This document shows, in pieces, positions 10,190 to 19,290 of a stretch of 64,000 nucleotides of DNA; the stretch's first letter is position 1, and each line of letters begins with the position of its first letter. The DNA is from Brevibacillus choshinensis (GTDB lineage Bacteria > Bacillota > Bacilli > Brevibacillales > Brevibacillaceae), in contig NZ_CP069127.1 of the NCBI RefSeq assembly GCF_016811915.1, positions 3,013,001 through 3,077,000 on the forward strand, read 5' to 3'. The translations under genes and the position numbers were made by a program. The notes beneath the pieces are model-generated. The model was not told the DNA's origin and made no database searches. It saw only the letters and a list, made by a program, of their open reading frames with translations.

Positions 10190-10218
10190 AATATAGTACG
10201 GTGCATCTGGATTTACAA
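10190..10218 (-). promoter_or_regulatory. candidate promoter of padR-uvrA2
   Basis: On the minus strand TTGTAA (10213-10218) and TATATT (10190-10195) are separated by 17 bases, about 50 bases before the GTG start. The nearer palindrome (10234-10251) lies just upstream of the -35. Confidence 0.5.
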
Positions 10219-10233
10219 TCGCCTTCAAAAAGA

Positions 10234-10251
10234 TAGGTTCATTTTAACCTA
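10234..10251. promoter_or_regulatory. palindrome, copy 1 of a probable PadR operator
   Basis: TAGGTT-CATTTT-AACCTA: perfect 6-bp arms around a 6-base centre. The identical 18-base sequence occurs again at 10310-10327. It sits upstream of the candidate padR -35. Confidence 0.7.
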
Positions 10252-10303
10252 AATTCAAGATTGACGGCGAGTTCTTTTTGGTTTATTTTGGTTTAGGATC
10301 ATC

Positions 10304-10331
10304 TTGACTTAGGTTCATTTTAACCTATCAT
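10304..10331 (+). promoter_or_regulatory. candidate promoter of the alpha/beta hydrolase gene
   Basis: TTGACT (10304-10309) and TATCAT (10326-10331) are 16 bases apart. The spacer is filled by the second palindrome, which fits repression by occlusion of RNA polymerase. Confidence 0.6.
10310..10327. promoter_or_regulatory. palindrome, copy 2 of a probable PadR operator
   Basis: An exact repeat of the 18-base element at 10234-10251, placed between the -35 and -10 of the hydrolase promoter. The two copies are 76 bases apart. Confidence 0.72.
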
Positions 10332-10354
10332 TTCACACAAACGGAGGAATCGTG

Positions 10355-11551
10355 ATGCGCATCGTATTTGAAGACCAGACCTTTTCTTTTGAGCTTTTGC
10401 GTGCATTGAGCTACGCACCTTATGGAGGTGCCGATATCGGGGAATGCTTGACGACTGCCTACCGGATCAAGGAAGGAGATTTCGATAGCTGGTACAGGGA
10501 ATGGTATAGGACAGCAGAGCGTATTCATTCACGTGCCGAGCAGAATAAACGGTGCGGGCAATGGATGAGTGCGCGTGAAAATTACTTGCGTGCCCACAAT
10601 TATTATCGTACCGCAGAATTTTTCCTGCACGGTGATCCAGATGACCCGCGCATGATGGAGACGTGGGGAAAAAGCCGAAGTGCCTTTCGTGAGGCGATCA
10701 AACGGATGGACTTCATCGTGGAAGAAGTGCAGATCCCTTATGAAGGAACTTTTTTGCCGGGTTATTTCTATCGTCTGGACGACTCGCCGCGACCGACCTT
10801 GCTCATTCATGGAGGCTTTGATTCTACGGGTGAAGAGCTCTATTTTGGCGGGGCTGCAGCTGCCTTGCAGCGTGGCTATCATTGCCTCACCTTCGAGGGC
10901 CCAGGCCAGGGCGCAGTTATTCGCGAACAACGGATTCCCTTTCGACATGATTGGGAGAGGGTCGTTACACCTGTAGTGGACTACATGCTGGCGCGTCCTG
11001 AGGTCGATCCGCTCCGATTGGCGTTGATGGGCATCAGTTTGGGAGGCTATTTGTCACCTCGCGCAGCGGCCTTTGAGCACCGACTCGCTGCCTGCATCGC
11101 AAACGACGGTTTATTTTCCAACCAATTTGGAGAGATGGGGAAAAAGCTGCACAGAGGGAAACCTGAAGATTTGCAAGATACGCAATACGTAGAAGCCTTT
11201 ATTCGTTCGTTGATGGATAAGAGTACAAATGTGCGTTGGGCGATTGAAAATGGGATGTTTACCTACCAGGCTGCTTCGATTCATGACCTCATTGAAAAAA
11301 CGCAGCCGTATACATTGGAAGGAGTAGCACAAAAGATCCAATGCCCGACACTCGTTTGCGAGGCGGAGGCGGATCACTTCTTTGCCGGCCAGCCAAAAAT
11401 GCTCTACGACGCGTTGACTTGCCCCAAGACATTCATGCTGTTTTCATCCGAAGAAAGCGCCGAGGAGCATTGCCAATTCGGAGCGCTCGTGCACTTTCAT
11501 CAACGCCTGTTTGAATGGTTGGATGAGGTCATGGCTGTCGTACGGGAATAA
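10355..11551 (+). CDS. alpha/beta hydrolase (FrsA / pseudooxynicotine-hydrolase-like)
   Basis: The 398-residue hydrolase has a helical N-terminal cap domain (about 1-120) and an alpha/beta fold core starting at LLIHGGFDSTGEE. The likely triad is S228 in GISLGG, D340 in EADHFF and H372 in AEEHCQF; this layout matches the 2,6-dihydropseudooxynicotine hydrolase and FrsA-like group, which act on C-C, ester or amide bonds of small molecules. GGAGG lies 7 bases before the ATG at 10355; a GTG one codon earlier is too close. There is no signal peptide. It is divergent from padR and shares an operator with it, so it may detoxify the compound sensed by PadR. The substrate is unknown. Confidence 0.8.
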   Translation: MRIVFEDQTFSFELLRALSYAPYGGADIGECLTTAYRIKEGDFDSWYREWYRTAERIHSRAEQNKRCGQWMSARENYLRAHNYYRTAEFFLHGDPDDPRMMETWGKSRSAFREAIKRMDFIVEEVQIPYEGTFLPGYFYRLDDSPRPTLLIHGGFDSTGEELYFGGAAAALQRGYHCLTFEGPGQGAVIREQRIPFRHDWERVVTPVVDYMLARPEVDPLRLALMGISLGGYLSPRAAAFEHRLAACIANDGLFSNQFGEMGKKLHRGKPEDLQDTQYVEAFIRSLMDKSTNVRWAIENGMFTYQAASIHDLIEKTQPYTLEGVAQKIQCPTLVCEAEADHFFAGQPKMLYDALTCPKTFMLFSSEESAEEHCQFGALVHFHQRLFEWLDEVMAVVRE

Positions 11552-11560
11552 GCAAAAAAC

Positions 11561-11608
11561 CCATCAAAAATGCCTGGCATTCTTCACACGGAAGAAGTGT
11601 CAGGCATT
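11561..11608 (-). terminator. terminator at the end of the glp operon
   Basis: AATGCCTG (11569-11576) pairs with CAGGCATT (11601-11608), and a nested TTCTTC/GAAGAA helix lies inside. The T-run is on the minus strand, directly after glpP; the stem may also stop transcription from the hydrolase gene on the other side. Confidence 0.7.
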
Positions 11609-11614
11609 CGTTCT

Positions 11615-12178
11615 TTACCGTCTTGCAGTCGACCATACATCCTTAGTGGAAGTCGTGACGGAACGGGCGCCCGCTTCGATAGCGCGATTGACATCCTCGA
11701 TGGACCGGATGAACCCCCCTGCTATGACAGGAATTTGTGTCCGCTTCGTAATTTCCTCGATCAAGTACGGTACGACACCCGGCAGCACTTCGACGTAATC
11801 CGGTTTTGTCCTCTCCAATTGGGATAAGCTGCTTTCCAAAGCCATTGTGTCGATTAAAAAGAGACGCTGGATGAATACCAATCCTTTTTTCTTCTCTGCC
11901 AGGATCACGCTGTTTCGCGTCGTAATAATCCCTTCCGGCTTGACTTCTTGAGCCAAATATTCGATGGCATACTCATCCGATTTTAACCCGTCGATGAGAT
12001 CCGCATGCATGAGCAGCTTCTTTCCAAAAGTGCGAGCGCGGCTTCCCAAAGACTTTACCTGAGCAATATGCGCGTGCAGTAAAATGATGCGCTCGTAGCA
12101 AGATTCCATCAGTTCATCAAATTCCTTCAGGTTCCGGACAGCGGGCAGGATACGTTGATCAAATTGCTTTGCCAACAA
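11615..12178 (-). CDS. glpP: glycerol-3-phosphate responsive antiterminator GlpP
   Basis: The 187-residue protein is an RNA-binding antiterminator of the GlpP family. In the presence of glycerol-3-phosphate, GlpP lets transcription pass the leader terminators of the glp genes. Typical segments are QRILPAVRNLKEFDELMES near the start, LIDGLKSDEYAIEYLAQ, GIITTRNSVILAEKKKGL and VIAGGFIRSIEDVNRAIEAG, which form a TIM-barrel-like fold. The start is one of two adjacent TTG codons (12178 or 12175), with AGGAG 7 bases upstream; the longer frame has no site and would overlap glpD. It is the last gene of glpF-K-D-P, 10 bases after glpD, so the regulator is encoded at the 3' end of its own targets. Confidence 0.92.
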   Translation of the reverse strand: MLAKQFDQRILPAVRNLKEFDELMESCYERIILLHAHIAQVKSLGSRARTFGKKLLMHADLIDGLKSDEYAIEYLAQEVKPEGIITTRNSVILAEKKKGLVFIQRLFLIDTMALESSLSQLERTKPDYVEVLPGVVPYLIEEITKRTQIPVIAGGFIRSIEDVNRAIEAGARSVTTSTKDVWSTARR

Positions 12179-12188
12179 AGGTTCACTC

Positions 12189-13850
12189 CTAGCGAAATGA
12201 TTTTGCCTGATGATATTCCTCTTCGAATGCCTGAATTTCACGTTGTTTTTCAGCTGAGGACCATTTCAATGTTCGGGCCAATTCATCTGCTACGATTGGA
12301 TACATACTCCCGATGGAATCGCGATCGAAAAACAGTCTTCCGGAGCGTCTGATCAGAAAATCGCGTAGAGTCACGACCATTTCTTCCTGCATTCCGTAGC
12401 GAAGTTCGGCGAGGACCCATGCATTCTCCGTTATCGCTCCCAGCTTCATCAGTTCGATAGCTGTCTCTACGATACTCTCGGTGTTTCTCCCATATTTCCA
12501 GACAAGCTCTGCCACTCGCTCTTCGGTTCCGCCAAATGCCCGGGCTTTTTGTGATTGAACAACGATAAAGTCTGCAATCGCTTTTCTTGATGGAAAATCA
12601 CCGCCTGCCAGCACGATCTGATCCGTATGGCACGGTTTGAATCTTCTCCCTTCTTCCTGAGTCAATTCCTTCGACACGAGGTCGACGACACGCTCGGCCA
12701 TCTTTCGGAAGCCCGTTAATTTGCCTCCCGCAATCGTAATCAATCCGCTCGATGAATGAAAAACCTCGTCTTTGCGGGAAAGCTCGGACGGCGACTTCCC
12801 GTCTTCGTGGATCAACGGTCTCAGGCCCGCCCAACTGGAGGAAATGTCAGCCTCAGTCAGTTTCACGCTGGGAAACATCTCATTCGTCGCTTTCAGCAAG
12901 TAGGAAACATCCTCGCGAGTAACCAGCGGCCTCTCCAGCTCTCCCTGATAGTTCGTATCTGTGGTGCCGATATACGTGGTCTTGCCGCGCGGGATGGCAA
13001 AAATCATCCGTTTGTCTGCCACGTCAAAGTATACCGCTTGCTTGAGAGGCAGACGTTCGTGGGGAACGACCAGATGAACGCCTTTGGTGAGATGCAGCCG
13101 CTTGCCAAACAAGGATTGATCTTTGTCGCGGAGCAGATCTACCCACGGACCTGCTGCGTTGACGATTTTCTTGGCTGAAAAGAGATACTCTTTGCCCGTT
13201 ACGCGATCTCTTCCCTTTACACCGGATACCCGCCCATTTTCATACACAAAATCCGTCGCCTCTGTATAATTTACGCAGCAAGCTCCAAAAGTACGAGCAG
13301 TTTTCATGACCTCAATCGTCAGCCGCGCATCATCCGTCCGATATTCGTAGTACAGTCCGCTTCCTTTGAGGATATCCGTACGCAGGAGGGGTTCGGTCTT
13401 GATCGTCCGCTTTTTGGAAAGCATGATGCGCCGTTCCTTTCGCTTTACTCCCGCCAAAAGGTCGTAGACGTAAAGCCCGATGGAGGTGGCCAGCTTCCCA
13501 TAGGTTCCCTTTTCGACGATAGGTAGGATCATTTTCTCGGGTATGACGATGTGAGGCGCATTGCGATAAAGGATCGTCCGCTCCCTGCCCACCTCCTGCA
13601 CAAGCTTGACATCGCCTTGCTTTAAATACCGCAAGCCGCCATGCACCAGTTTAGTCGAGCGACTACTCGTCCCAGCTGCAAAATCCTGTTTTTCAATCAA
13701 CCCGACTGTGAGCCCGCGTGAAGCCGCATCCAGTGCGATCCCAGCTCCCGTCACTCCACCGCCGATGATCAACAGGTCCATGCGTTTTGCAGCCAGCTGA
13801 TCCAGGTAATGAGATCGCTGAAGAGCGGACAATGTCAAATCTGCATTCAT
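12189..13850 (-). CDS. glpD: aerobic glycerol-3-phosphate dehydrogenase GlpD
   Basis: The 553-residue FAD enzyme oxidises glycerol-3-phosphate to dihydroxyacetone phosphate and passes electrons to quinone at the membrane. The N-terminal FAD motif is LLIIGGGVTGAGIALDAASR, followed by the family signature TSSRSTKLVHGGLRYL. A DAO-type core (about 20-370) is followed by the C-terminal DAO_C domain. The ATG at 13850 is preferred (AAAGGA 11 bases away); an in-frame ATG four codons earlier sits directly on the ribosome site. It has its own leader with an antiterminator-type hairpin and a promoter overlapping the end of glpK, so it can be transcribed separately from glpFK. Confidence 0.93.
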   Translation of the reverse strand: MNADLTLSALQRSHYLDQLAAKRMDLLIIGGGVTGAGIALDAASRGLTVGLIEKQDFAAGTSSRSTKLVHGGLRYLKQGDVKLVQEVGRERTILYRNAPHIVIPEKMILPIVEKGTYGKLATSIGLYVYDLLAGVKRKERRIMLSKKRTIKTEPLLRTDILKGSGLYYEYRTDDARLTIEVMKTARTFGACCVNYTEATDFVYENGRVSGVKGRDRVTGKEYLFSAKKIVNAAGPWVDLLRDKDQSLFGKRLHLTKGVHLVVPHERLPLKQAVYFDVADKRMIFAIPRGKTTYIGTTDTNYQGELERPLVTREDVSYLLKATNEMFPSVKLTEADISSSWAGLRPLIHEDGKSPSELSRKDEVFHSSSGLITIAGGKLTGFRKMAERVVDLVSKELTQEEGRRFKPCHTDQIVLAGGDFPSRKAIADFIVVQSQKARAFGGTEERVAELVWKYGRNTESIVETAIELMKLGAITENAWVLAELRYGMQEEMVVTLRDFLIRRSGRLFFDRDSIGSMYPIVADELARTLKWSSAEKQREIQAFEEEYHQAKSFR

Positions 13851-13871
13851 GATACCGTCCATCCTTTCTGC

Positions 13872-13968
13872 TAAAAAAACAAAGACAGCCCAGATTCAAA
13901 AGAAGCAACGCATCTGCCTTTGCCCTTTCGATACCGGCTGTCTCCCATGTCTCCACCGCATCATTAAC
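13872..13968 (-). promoter_or_regulatory. GlpP-type antiterminator leader of glpD
   Basis: On the minus strand the leader begins GTTAAT, carries GGTGGAGACATGGGAGAC, and ends in a terminator: AGACAGCC (13936-13943) pairs with GGCTGTCT (13883-13890) before a run of 7 T. The first half matches the glpF leader (GTTAAT, TGGAGA, GGAGAC at the same spacing). This is the layout of GlpP-controlled leaders. Confidence 0.8.
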
Positions 13969-13976
13969 TTATCTTT

Positions 13977-15516
<1,540 letters not shown>

Positions 15517-15600
15517 TCACGTTCCCATATCGGATTCTTCTTATTTATGCCTGAATCGGGGAAATCCCTGCTTGCCGATAAAATCTAAGCCACGACCAGC

Positions 15601-16431
15601 CTACCTTTGTACGGCATGCGAGCTGGGTGCTGCTTTTCCAGACTCCGTGCTCGAGCTCCATTTTCCGATGACGATGCCAATCACCAGGAATACGATCAAG
15701 CCGATCACACCTGTGTACGAATGATCCGTGAATGTCCATTTGTAAAAGAATGCTCCGCAGATGGCACCAAGAATCGGTCCTACGACAGGGATCCAGGCAT
15801 ACCCCCAATCGGAATCGCCTTTCCCGTGAATCGGCAGCAGTGCGTGTGCAAGTCGAGGACCGAGGTCGCGAGCGGGATTGATTGCATAGCCAGTCGTTCC
15901 ACCCAACGATAATCCGATAGCAACGATCAGAAAACCGACGACAAAGGGATTGATGCCTTCCGCAAATTTGTTTGCCCCAATCGTCAGCAGTCCCAACACG
16001 AGGAAGAATGTACCGAGAATTTCACTAAACAAGTTGGCAACTGTATGGGGAATCGCAGGACCTGTCGAAAAGACACCCAGTTTTGCGCCGGCATCATCCG
16101 TTGCTCTCCAGTGAGGATAGTAGAACAGCCATACAAACGTCGCACCCATGAACGCTCCCATCACTTGCGATGCGATGTAACCAGGCACATGCTCCCAGGG
16201 AAATTGCCCGATGCAAGCCAAGGCAATCGTCAAAGCAGGATTGAGATGCGCGCCGCTGATGCTGCCGACCGCATAGGCTCCGCATGCGACCCCGAGGCCC
16301 CATCCCATTGTGATGACGATCCAGCCGCCGTTTTGCGAGTACGCTTTCTTTAAATTTTGCCCTGCGCAGACACCCGCTCCCAATATGATCAGAATCATGG
16401 TCCCGACCATCTCGGCTACATAAACAGACAT
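15601..16431 (-). CDS. glpF: glycerol uptake facilitator GlpF
   Basis: The 276-residue aquaglyceroporin has six membrane segments and two half-helices with NPA motifs at 64-66 (HLNPALT) and 185-187 (AINPARDLGPR). D189 after the second motif is the aquaglyceroporin mark. It carries glycerol across the membrane by facilitated diffusion; GlpK then traps it. The ATG at 16431 follows AAGGGGGAAATGGG. It is the first gene of the operon, behind a promoter and a GlpP-type leader. The C-terminal tail (about 255-276) is Ser/Ala-rich and cytoplasmic. Confidence 0.95.
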   Translation of the reverse strand: MSVYVAEMVGTMILIILGAGVCAGQNLKKAYSQNGGWIVITMGWGLGVACGAYAVGSISGAHLNPALTIALACIGQFPWEHVPGYIASQVMGAFMGATFVWLFYYPHWRATDDAGAKLGVFSTGPAIPHTVANLFSEILGTFFLVLGLLTIGANKFAEGINPFVVGFLIVAIGLSLGGTTGYAINPARDLGPRLAHALLPIHGKGDSDWGYAWIPVVGPILGAICGAFFYKWTFTDHSYTGVIGLIVFLVIGIVIGKWSSSTESGKAAPSSHAVQR

Positions 16432-16552
16432 ATCCCATTTCCCCCTTTTTCATGACGAATCGCACGCTAAATTTGTCTCATCCTGTGGACAAGTGCACCG
16501 ACGGCTATAAAGCGCTTACCGTTTTTTCGCCTCCTTTCGTCCTGTGATGAAA

Positions 16553-16640
16553 ACAAAAAAGCTAATACTCGCAAACCGAAAGCCGAAGATTCCTGCTTGC
16601 AAATATTAGCTGGTCTCCACATCTCCACAGCGCTATTAAC
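16553..16640 (-). promoter_or_regulatory. GlpP-type antiterminator leader of glpF-glpK
   Basis: On the minus strand the leader begins GTTAAT, carries CTGTGGAGATGTGGAGACC, and ends in a hairpin in which AGCTAATA (from 16611) pairs with TATTAGCT (to 16560) before TTTTTTGTTTT. It shares the 5' half with the glpD leader while the terminator stems differ, as expected of a common protein-binding element. Confidence 0.8.
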
Positions 16641-16649
16641 TTAGGACCT

Positions 16650-16679
16650 ACTATATCGCCTTGGATCAGGGGCTGTCAA
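16650..16679 (-). promoter_or_regulatory. promoter of glpFK
   Basis: TTGACA (16674-16679) and TATAGT (16650-16655) on the minus strand with an 18-base spacer, just before the antiterminator leader. Confidence 0.7.
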
Positions 16680-16702
16680 GAAGTTCCTTTTTATCCTCGA
16701 AA

Positions 16703-17410
16703 TTACTTCAGCAGAGCAGAATCCAGCGCCACTTCGATCATCTCATTGAATGTAGTTTGACGTTCTTCCGAGGAAGTTTCTTCTCCTGTCAGGATATGAT
16801 CGCTGACGGTGAGAATGGAAAGGGCATTGCGCTTGTATTTGGCAGCCAGCGTATAGAGCGCGGAAGATTCCATTTCGACTGCCAGAACTTGATACCCAGC
16901 GAGCTTTTTATACAGATCCATGCTCTCGCGATAAAAGCTGTCACTCGTAAAGATGTTCCCTACTTTGACGGACAAATTGCGTTCGGTTGCCACCTGGTAG
17001 GCTTTATGAAGCAGTTCAAAGCTTGCCGTAGGTGCGAAATCAATCTGATTGAACAGCAGGCGATTGGTTTGGGAATCTGAGGACGCACTCATCGCAATGA
17101 TGACGTCGCGCACTTTGATATCTTCCTGGATCGCGCCGCAGGTACCGACGCGGATCAAATTTTGCACATCGTAGGATTGCATCAGTTCATTGACATAGAT
17201 AGAGATGGAAGGCACCCCCATGCCTGTCCCTTGCACAGAAACTCGTTTCCCTTTATATGTACCTGTATAGCCCAGCATGCCGCGGACATTGTTATAGCAT
17301 TCTGCTCCTTCAAGGAAAGTCTCTGCAATATATTTTGCACGCAACGGATCACCTGGCAATAGAATCGTTTCAGCAATCGCCCCTGGCTTTGCTCCGATAT
17401 GAATACTCAT
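16703..17410 (-). CDS. deoD: purine-nucleoside phosphorylase DeoD
   Basis: The 235-residue enzyme belongs to the hexameric PNP family, which phosphorolyses purine (deoxy)nucleosides to base and (deoxy)ribose-1-phosphate. Key motifs are [14 protein letters not shown] (phosphate site, about 18-31), [12 protein letters not shown] (about 61-72), RVGTCGA (about 87-93), EMESSALY with the ribose-binding Met/Glu (about 178-185) and VSDHI with the catalytic Asp (about 201-205). AAAGGAG lies 10 bases before the ATG at 17410. It appears monocistronic. Confidence 0.95.
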   Translation of the reverse strand: MSIHIGAKPGAIAETILLPGDPLRAKYIAETFLEGAECYNNVRGMLGYTGTYKGKRVSVQGTGMGVPSISIYVNELMQSYDVQNLIRVGTCGAIQEDIKVRDVIIAMSASSDSQTNRLLFNQIDFAPTASFELLHKAYQVATERNLSVKVGNIFTSDSFYRESMDLYKKLAGYQVLAVEMESSALYTLAAKYKRNALSILTVSDHILTGEETSSEERQTTFNEMIEVALDSALLK

Positions 17411-17574
17411 GGAATAATGGCTCCTTTACTATCCAAAAATGACTTACCATGTTATGGTACTACAAAACACGAACATTGCAAAGGGACGGAGAAGCGTCGG
17501 AAAATAAACACGGAGGAAACAATAGCTGCACAAGTTGCACGTCTCCTCCAGCGAATCCCTCTCTATTTTCTTTT

Positions 17575-18345
17575 TTATTGACCTGTTTTATCCCTCTCAT
17601 TCCAATACGCGACTGCTTCCATATGATCTCCCAGACTAGTCAATTGCCTCATCCGGCTCTGGGAATCGCGCCCTTTCTGCCTTCCTTGATTGGCTTCTTT
17701 CAAGAAATGCTGGACAGTCTCTATTCGTAGCCCCTTTTCGATCGCGATGACTTGCGCAAGCGGGGGTGTAAACAAATGATCCAGACCAATGCTGTTCGCT
17801 GCATGCTTTGTAATGGCCAGCGGAAGCTCACACATCGATGACAGACCCAGCTGCTTTTGATCCAATAAGCTGTTGATGTACGATTTGGCGAGCGTGACGG
17901 TGCCAGGCAAAACGTTGGGGGCTTCTTCCTTGCGCAAGGCTATATCGATACCTTGATAACACGCGCGGACAAATGGCACCAGATCTTCCGCTTGAATGAC
18001 CCAATCCCCCGAAAGAAACAGCCAGACATCTCCTGTCACTTCCTTCGCTCCGATAGAGCGCCATAGGTCGTCCCCCAAAGGGAAGGGGTAGATCAGGCAG
18101 GTTCGGTCATACAGTGTAGATTGCAAGACAATGTCGACCGAGTGATCTTGACTCCCATGCATGATGATCACAATCTCTTTCGGGAGTAACCGCTCCACTT
18201 GCCGAATCACTTGCCTGATCGTTTTTTCGTCTTGCTGAACGGAGATGATCACGCTTAACCGACTCCGATTTTCCATGCGGTGGCTAAACGGTACACCTTT
18301 ACTTTTTTTTGCGGACATGGGTCCGTTTCTTTTTTTGCTTGGCAC
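17575..18345 (-). CDS. glycosyltransferase-2-like protein, downstream tandem copy
   Basis: This 256-residue protein has a GT-A-type core. A beta-strand start (RLSVIISVQQDEKTIRQVIRQV) is followed by EIVIIMHGSQDHS and VWLFLSGDWVI. The usual DxD metal motif is not seen; the expected place reads LSGDW. It resembles its upstream neighbour along its length: shared features are the SSM-x4-P-x8-A block, L-x-TPPL and a later helical tail. They are diverged tandem duplicates. The likely start is GTG at 18345 behind GAGGGGGG; an ATG at 18318 has a poor site. It overlaps the end of the upstream copy by 47 bases. Acceptor and product are unknown. Confidence 0.65.
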   Translation of the reverse strand: MPSKKRNGPMSAKKSKGVPFSHRMENRSRLSVIISVQQDEKTIRQVIRQVERLLPKEIVIIMHGSQDHSVDIVLQSTLYDRTCLIYPFPLGDDLWRSIGAKEVTGDVWLFLSGDWVIQAEDLVPFVRACYQGIDIALRKEEAPNVLPGTVTLAKSYINSLLDQKQLGLSSMCELPLAITKHAANSIGLDHLFTPPLAQVIAIEKGLRIETVQHFLKEANQGRQKGRDSQSRMRQLTSLGDHMEAVAYWNERDKTGQ

Positions 18346-19156
18346 CCCATTTCCCCCCTCTATCATCCTTGGGCTGCGGGTAAAAGGCGGATCGCAGGTG
18401 AAGCTGTCCGGGCACCTTCAATAGGCCACGATACCTCTCTCCATCGGGCAAGCCGCCACGTTTGCCAACCACTTGCAGGATGGATTGTATGGCTATGGCA
18501 TGGTCCTGCAAGATTTGCCGTGTCCCTTTTTTACCGATTCCTTGCAAATCCCGGCTCCACGCGATGGCCGGCAATGGAGAGACCTTCACGATCTTGAGCT
18601 TTGCCTCTACCGCTCTCACCAAACCGAGAGGAGGCGTTCTCAATCCGTCATGACCGAGGATCTCCAGTGCTTTGCGATTGCAGGCGTATGGAATTTTAGA
18701 CATCGTACTGCTCCCCAGCTCATGGAGTCCGAGCAAATGATTCAGCAAACGATAGGCGTTACGCGGTGGGTTCAGCCTTTTATTCGCACGGACGGGTTCG
18801 GCTCCGGTCAAAACAATGTCCGCACCGTTTTGTATGTCCGTAACATACTTTTTCAAGAGGGCAGGGGCGACGATCGCTCTTTCATCCAGAAAGAGTACCA
18901 CATCACCTTTTGCATGGTAGGCTCCCTGAGCTCTGCTATCATCGTAGGTTTGAGAGGAGTCTGTCGGGATGACATGTACCCAAGAGGAATGCGCTTGCGG
19001 TACTGAAATCCGTGCACTGGCAGGGCAAACGACAATGACTTCTGCAGTGAGGTTCAACTGCTTGATGTTCTCAAGTAATTGCCGAAGCACGTTGGTATCT
19101 TCGTTTAGTGGAATGACGACGGACACCTCGGGGCGTTCGACTAGAAAGTTGTCCAT
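18299..19156 (-). CDS. glycosyltransferase-2-like protein, upstream tandem copy
   Basis: The 285-residue protein has a GT2 fold: EVSVVIPLNEDTNVLRQLLENI at the start, AEVIVVCPAS, then GDVVLFLDERAIV, where DER stands in for DxD. The middle block (RLLNHLLGLHELGSSTMSKIP) and TPPLGLVRAVEAKLKI align with the downstream copy. The C terminus is very basic (GAKQKKKRTHVRKKK), suggesting contact with nucleic acid, anionic polymer or membrane. The start at 19156 puts the GGGGGG site 7 bases away; an ATG two codons earlier is too close. No membrane segment. The neighbouring D,D-carboxypeptidase gene ends in a terminator, so this pair is a separate unit. Confidence 0.7.
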   Translation of the reverse strand: MDNFLVERPEVSVVIPLNEDTNVLRQLLENIKQLNLTAEVIVVCPASARISVPQAHSSWVHVIPTDSSQTYDDSRAQGAYHAKGDVVLFLDERAIVAPALLKKYVTDIQNGADIVLTGAEPVRANKRLNPPRNAYRLLNHLLGLHELGSSTMSKIPYACNRKALEILGHDGLRTPPLGLVRAVEAKLKIVKVSPLPAIAWSRDLQGIGKKGTRQILQDHAIAIQSILQVVGKRGGLPDGERYRGLLKVPGQLHLRSAFYPQPKDDRGGKWGAKQKKKRTHVRKKK

Positions 19157-19237
19157 CTCCATTCCCCCCTCGGCGGAATATCCTACTCCTCCATAGGGTA
19201 CGCAGGTGGAATTCAAGTGGACACGGCTACTCCAGCA

Positions 19238-19279
19238 CAAAAAAACACAGGATCAAGGCTATATCCTCAATCCTGTGTT
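19238..19279 (-). terminator. terminator after the D,D-carboxypeptidase gene
   Basis: Arms AACACAGGAT and ATCCTGTGTT (10 bp), extended by GAGG/CCTT pairing, followed on the minus strand by seven or more T. It begins 11 bases after the stop at 19291. Confidence 0.85.
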
Positions 19280-19290
19280 CAACCCATTTT

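Noticed and set aside
10234-10327. Paired palindromes considered as attachment sites or mobile-element ends
   Set aside because: Nothing mobile lies between them and they sit on promoters of divergent genes; an operator is the simpler reading.
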